A DNA stretch of 64,000 bases from Gammaproteobacteria bacterium (GTDB lineage: Bacteria; Pseudomonadota; Gammaproteobacteria; Enterobacterales; Alteromonadaceae). Each line of letters starts with the position of its first letter. The first letter of the stretch is position 1. Positions 62,492 through 64,000 of this stretch are shown here, in pieces. Under the pieces are notes generated by a model. That model was not told the DNA's origin. It saw only the letters and a program-made list of their open reading frames with translations, and ran no database searches. The position numbers and the translations under genes are program-made. Location of the stretch: NCBI GenBank assembly GCA_018222985.1, contig JAAEZG010000003.1, positions 186,001-250,000 of the forward strand, in the 5' to 3' direction.

Positions 62492-63262
62492 CTATCCAGC
62501 TCCCATACCGCCGTCAACGCGATACTGGCAACCCGTAATAAACTGACTCTCATCAGACGCCAAAAACAACATTAAGTTCGCAACATCTAATGGCTCGCCA
62601 TAATGCCCCATTGGAATCATTTGTTCAAACTGCGCTTGCGCTTCAGCCGCGCGCCCAGGGCTTAATGCCTCTTCAATGGCTCGCATCATGCGGGTATGAA
62701 TTGGCGACGGATGTACCGAGTTAACACGTACACCATAAGGTCCAGCTTCTAAAGCTGCTGATTTAGTGAGTCCAACTATCGCATGCTTTGATGCCACATA
62801 AGGGCTTAAATTCGCGAAACCATCAAGGCCGGCCACTGATGACATGTTCACAATGCTGCCCGATTTTTGTTTCAGCATGTGTGGTAGCACATACTTCAAA
62901 CCTAAAAATACGCCACGTAAATTTACCGCAATGACATGATCAAAGTGCTCTGTGGAATGCTCGTGCAACGGTGCGGTCGCTGATTCAATACCGGCATTAT
63001 TGATAAAAATATCCAGACCATGGAAGTGAGCAAGTGTGGCTTGCACATAGTTCTGCGTCGCAGTTTCGCTAGATACATCGGCTGCAACACTAAACACGCG
63101 ATCAGGGTGGCCTAGCTCCTGTTCCGCTTGGGCTAAGTCATTTTCGTGCAGGTCAACCAATACAACATTCGCACCTTCACGTAAAAATAGTGCCGCAGTG
63201 GCTAAACCTATACCGGCTGCACCACCTGTAATAATGGCTGTTTTATTGTCTAATCGGCTCAT
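62492..63262 (-). CDS. Short-chain dehydrogenase/reductase, 2,5-dichloro-cyclohexadiendiol/3-oxoacyl-type
   Basis: A 256-residue classical SDR. NAD(P) motif TGGAAGIGLATAALF (12-26), an acidic Asp after the second strand (VVLVDLHEND) that favours NAD+, NNAGIESATAP near 90, catalytic Ser in MSSVAGLDGF near 140, and YVASKHAIVGLTKSAALE (Tyr-x3-Lys near 156-160). The substrate cannot be told. A GGAGG ribosome site lies before the ATG at 63260-63262. It is 48 bp upstream of the small scs-associated gene and could share a transcript with it. Confidence 0.92.
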   Translation of the reverse strand: MSRLDNKTAIITGGAAGIGLATAALFLREGANVVLVDLHENDLAQAEQELGHPDRVFSVAADVSSETATQNYVQATLAHFHGLDIFINNAGIESATAPLHEHSTEHFDHVIAVNLRGVFLGLKYVLPHMLKQKSGSIVNMSSVAGLDGFANLSPYVASKHAIVGLTKSAALEAGPYGVRVNSVHPSPIHTRMMRAIEEALSPGRAAEAQAQFEQMIPMGHYGEPLDVANLMLFLASDESQFITGCQYRVDGGMGAG

Positions 63263-63358
63263 TTCGCACCTCCAAAATAGCCAGTGGGGTGCGATTAACT
63301 ATAGGTTGTTTTATAAACAATGCCGTGATCTGGAATAACTTTCTTCGTTGCGCTGCAT

Positions 63359-63916
63359 TTACCAAAACAACGCAACAATACCAAGCGCAATAAACAACGC
63401 TGAGGCCATGTAACGAGCCAAATCAAGTGGCAGTTTTTGCATCAGCTTATTACCCAGTAAAACCACCGGTACATTAGCTAACATCATGCCAATTGTGGTG
63501 CCTAACGTGACCAACCAAACGTTAGTGTATTGGGCTCCAAGCACAACCGTTGCAATTTGCGTTTTGTCACCTATTTCAGCTAGGAAAAACAGCACAGTCG
63601 TCGCCACAAATGCGCCATATTTGCGCACCGCACCCATGTCATCGTCGTCAGCTTTGTCGGGAATAAGCACCCACAGCCCCACCGCGATAAAACTTGCGGC
63701 CACTACGTATGTTGCCGTGTCTTGCGGCAATACGCTGATGATCCAACTACCAAACCAAGCTGACACGAAATGATTTAATACGGTCGCAACAAATATACCA
63801 GCAATAATTGACCATTTATGCCGATATCGCGCCGCCAAAAACAGGCTAAGCAATTGTGTTTTATCGCCTATTTCAGCAATTGCGACAGTTAACGTTGAGG
63901 TTAAAAATGCGTCCAA
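63359..63916 (-). CDS. GDT1/TMEM165 (UPF0016) cation exporter
   Basis: A 185-residue membrane protein with six helices in two repeats. Each half carries the family motif: AEIGDKTQLLSLFLAARY (about 14-31) and AEIGDKTQIATVVLGAQY (about 111-128). Members export Mn2+ (MneA in Vibrio) or Ca2+; manganese is the likely substrate by analogy. The start is TTG at 63914-63916 with GGGAG seven bases upstream; no ATG fits. The 84 bp to the right edge show no recognisable manganese riboswitch. Confidence 0.88.
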   Translation of the reverse strand: MDAFLTSTLTVAIAEIGDKTQLLSLFLAARYRHKWSIIAGIFVATVLNHFVSAWFGSWIISVLPQDTATYVVAASFIAVGLWVLIPDKADDDDMGAVRKYGAFVATTVLFFLAEIGDKTQIATVVLGAQYTNVWLVTLGTTIGMMLANVPVVLLGNKLMQKLPLDLARYMASALFIALGIVALFW

Positions 63917-64000
63917 AATACAGCTCCCAAATGGTAGGCGCGCATTTTATCGACTCTGGACTAGCCCTGCAAACAATCTGACCAAAACATATGAATGTAG

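Noticed and set aside
63917-64000. Manganese (yybP-ykoY) riboswitch upstream of the GDT1 exporter
   Set aside because: Expected from the gene family, but the available 84 bases hold no recognisable motif core. More upstream sequence is outside the window.

Overview
The window is an ordinary, gene-dense stretch of a gammaproteobacterial chromosome with a moderate GC content. Several traits point to the Alteromonadales and probably the Idiomarinaceae: an argininosuccinate lyase fused to an N-acetylglutamate synthase domain, the run argC-argB-argF-argG-argH(A), glnA followed by a DUF4124 gene and ntrB, and mrcA divergent from pilMNOPQ-aroK-aroB-dam. The taxonomic placement is an inference from gene content. 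I see no tRNA, rRNA, CRISPR array, prophage, transposase or recognisable defence system.

Layout. 1-2760: nitrogen control (ntrB cut by the left edge, DUF4124 gene, glnA with a sigma-54 promoter). 2760-3377: a stretch without a credible gene, holding two different tandem repeats, a perfect 25-bp inverted repeat and a GC-rich hairpin. 3378-10018: an RND efflux permease with its adaptor, then two PepSY membrane proteins, one fused to a ferredoxin/flavin reductase. 10173-20225: housekeeping genes (CNNM/CBS protein, typA, a GreA-like factor coupled to a 27-residue lysine-rich gene, hemolysin III, a TetR regulator with a clear operator, FMN reductase, lipoprotein, SDR, YihY, dtd, YiiD-like, DksA-like). 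20222-26535: histidine utilisation, hutH-hutU-hutC on the minus strand, hutI divergent, and hutG convergent in the rraA unit. 26542-33639: rraA, hslU, hslV (sigma-32-like promoter), an FtsN-like SPOR protein, argS, priA.

33640-35870: malic enzyme and rpmE, flanked by two inverted copies of a palindromic element of about 130-140 bp. The rpmE leader has a terminator-like hairpin. 35798-41690: arginine biosynthesis under an ArgR box. 41698-44701: metJ and metL, divergent around Met boxes. 44705-57691: mrcA, the type IV pilus assembly operon, aroK-aroB-dam, then elaA-rsmJ-peroxiredoxin-YhiN in a tightly overlapping chain. 57801-58762: a broken two-component gene that joins a response-regulator start to a hybrid-kinase end out of frame. 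58771-62443: a periplasmic thiol-redox set resembling scsABCD. 62492-63916: an SDR and a GDT1-family cation exporter.

The genes form three metabolic blocks (glutamine supply, histidine degradation to glutamate, arginine synthesis from glutamate) and two envelope blocks (pili and peptidoglycan; efflux and thiol redox). Nothing here amounts to a clearly new multi-gene system. The items most worth following up are the inverted palindromic element pair, the rpmE leader hairpin, the 25-bp inverted repeat, the 13-bp repeats before hutU, and the response-regulator/kinase fusion scar.
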